Positions 6,874 through 6,958 of a DNA stretch of 6,958 nucleotides are shown piece after piece. The stretch comes from an uncultured Chloroflexota bacterium (lineage in GTDB: Bacteria; Chloroflexota; Anaerolineae; Anaerolineales; Anaerolineaceae), in assembly GCA_902795255.1 (NCBI GenBank), contig CADBKS010000161.1:1-6958 (forward strand). The letters are read 5' to 3'. The translations under genes were made by a program, and so were the position numbers. Position 1 is the first letter of the stretch; each line of letters opens with the position of its first letter. The notes beneath the pieces were generated by a model. It searched no databases. It was not told the DNA's origin and worked only from the letters and a program-made list of their open reading frames with translations.

Positions 6874-6958
6874 TACAGAATATATGTGTGAAGCAATACG
6901 AAGAGTCTATGGAGTAAGAGAACATAACGGAAGAGATTATATAAGAAGAATAAATATA
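6874..6958. other. AT-rich right-edge segment of foreign composition
   Basis: By hand count this 85-base stretch is about 29% GC, against an estimated 55-60% in the CotH-like gene before it, and is rich in AGA and ATA triplets. One plus-strand frame is open from an ATG at 6884 to the window edge (25 codons, starting MCEAIRRVYGVREHNG). It is not preceded by a ribosome binding site, and I do not recognise it. It may be the edge of an inserted element or a misjoined read. Confidence 0.5.

Noticed and set aside
1..6958. CRISPR arrays, tRNA or rRNA genes, complete insertion sequences, known riboswitches
   Set aside because: No regularly spaced repeats, cloverleaf-like stretch, paired terminal repeats with a transposase, or familiar riboswitch core was seen on either strand.

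Overview
The window looks chromosomal and comes from a Bacillota (Firmicutes) bacterium with moderately high GC. The evidence is the long form of ribosomal protein S12 (139 residues, with the roughly 15-residue insert typical of Bacillus/Clostridium-type S12), the rpsL-rpsG-fusA order of the str operon, GGAGG-type ribosome binding sites, a clostridial-style CarD-family protein, and a CotH-like protein. I cannot place it below phylum from sequence alone.

Layout. Positions 1-2226 carry the start of the str operon on the minus strand: rpsL (S12), then rpsG (S7), then the first 433 codons of fusA (EF-G), which runs off the left edge. Its promoter, an extended -10 box, lies at 2361-2369 and is followed by a leader of about 127 nt with several small GC hairpins. 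The gene-free stretch 2227-2643 separates this operon from a divergent plus-strand gene for a small YccF-family (DUF307) membrane protein (2644-3006). That stretch also holds two short direct repeats upstream of yccF. A strong hairpin terminator (3023-3055), which could work in both directions, separates yccF from a convergent minus-strand CarD/CdnL-family regulator (3110-3631). Upstream of carD, and transcribed in the same direction, is typA/bipA (3830-5686, minus strand), closed by its own terminator at 3734-3765. The 266-bp region 5687-5952 is divergent. It carries the typA promoter and leader and several palindromes. A plus-strand gene for a secreted or membrane-anchored CotH-like protein (5953-6873) then starts but stops in the middle of its kinase-like domain. 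The last 85 bases are sharply AT-rich and unlike everything before them.

How the genes relate. Most of the window is core translation and growth control: S12 and S7 in the 30S subunit, EF-G for translocation, TypA/BipA as a second translational GTPase that acts on ribosome assembly or stress translation, and a CarD-type RNA-polymerase-binding factor, a family linked to rRNA and growth-related promoters. These are separate transcription units: I see terminators or divergent promoters between them, so no single operon is implied beyond rpsL-rpsG-fusA. The YccF and CotH-like genes are accessory.

I found no convincing evidence of a new multi-gene system. The points most worth a second look are the abrupt break in the CotH-like gene with a composition change at the right end, the leader and promoter-region repeats of rpsL, yccF, carD and typA, and the start-site correction for the CarD-like gene.
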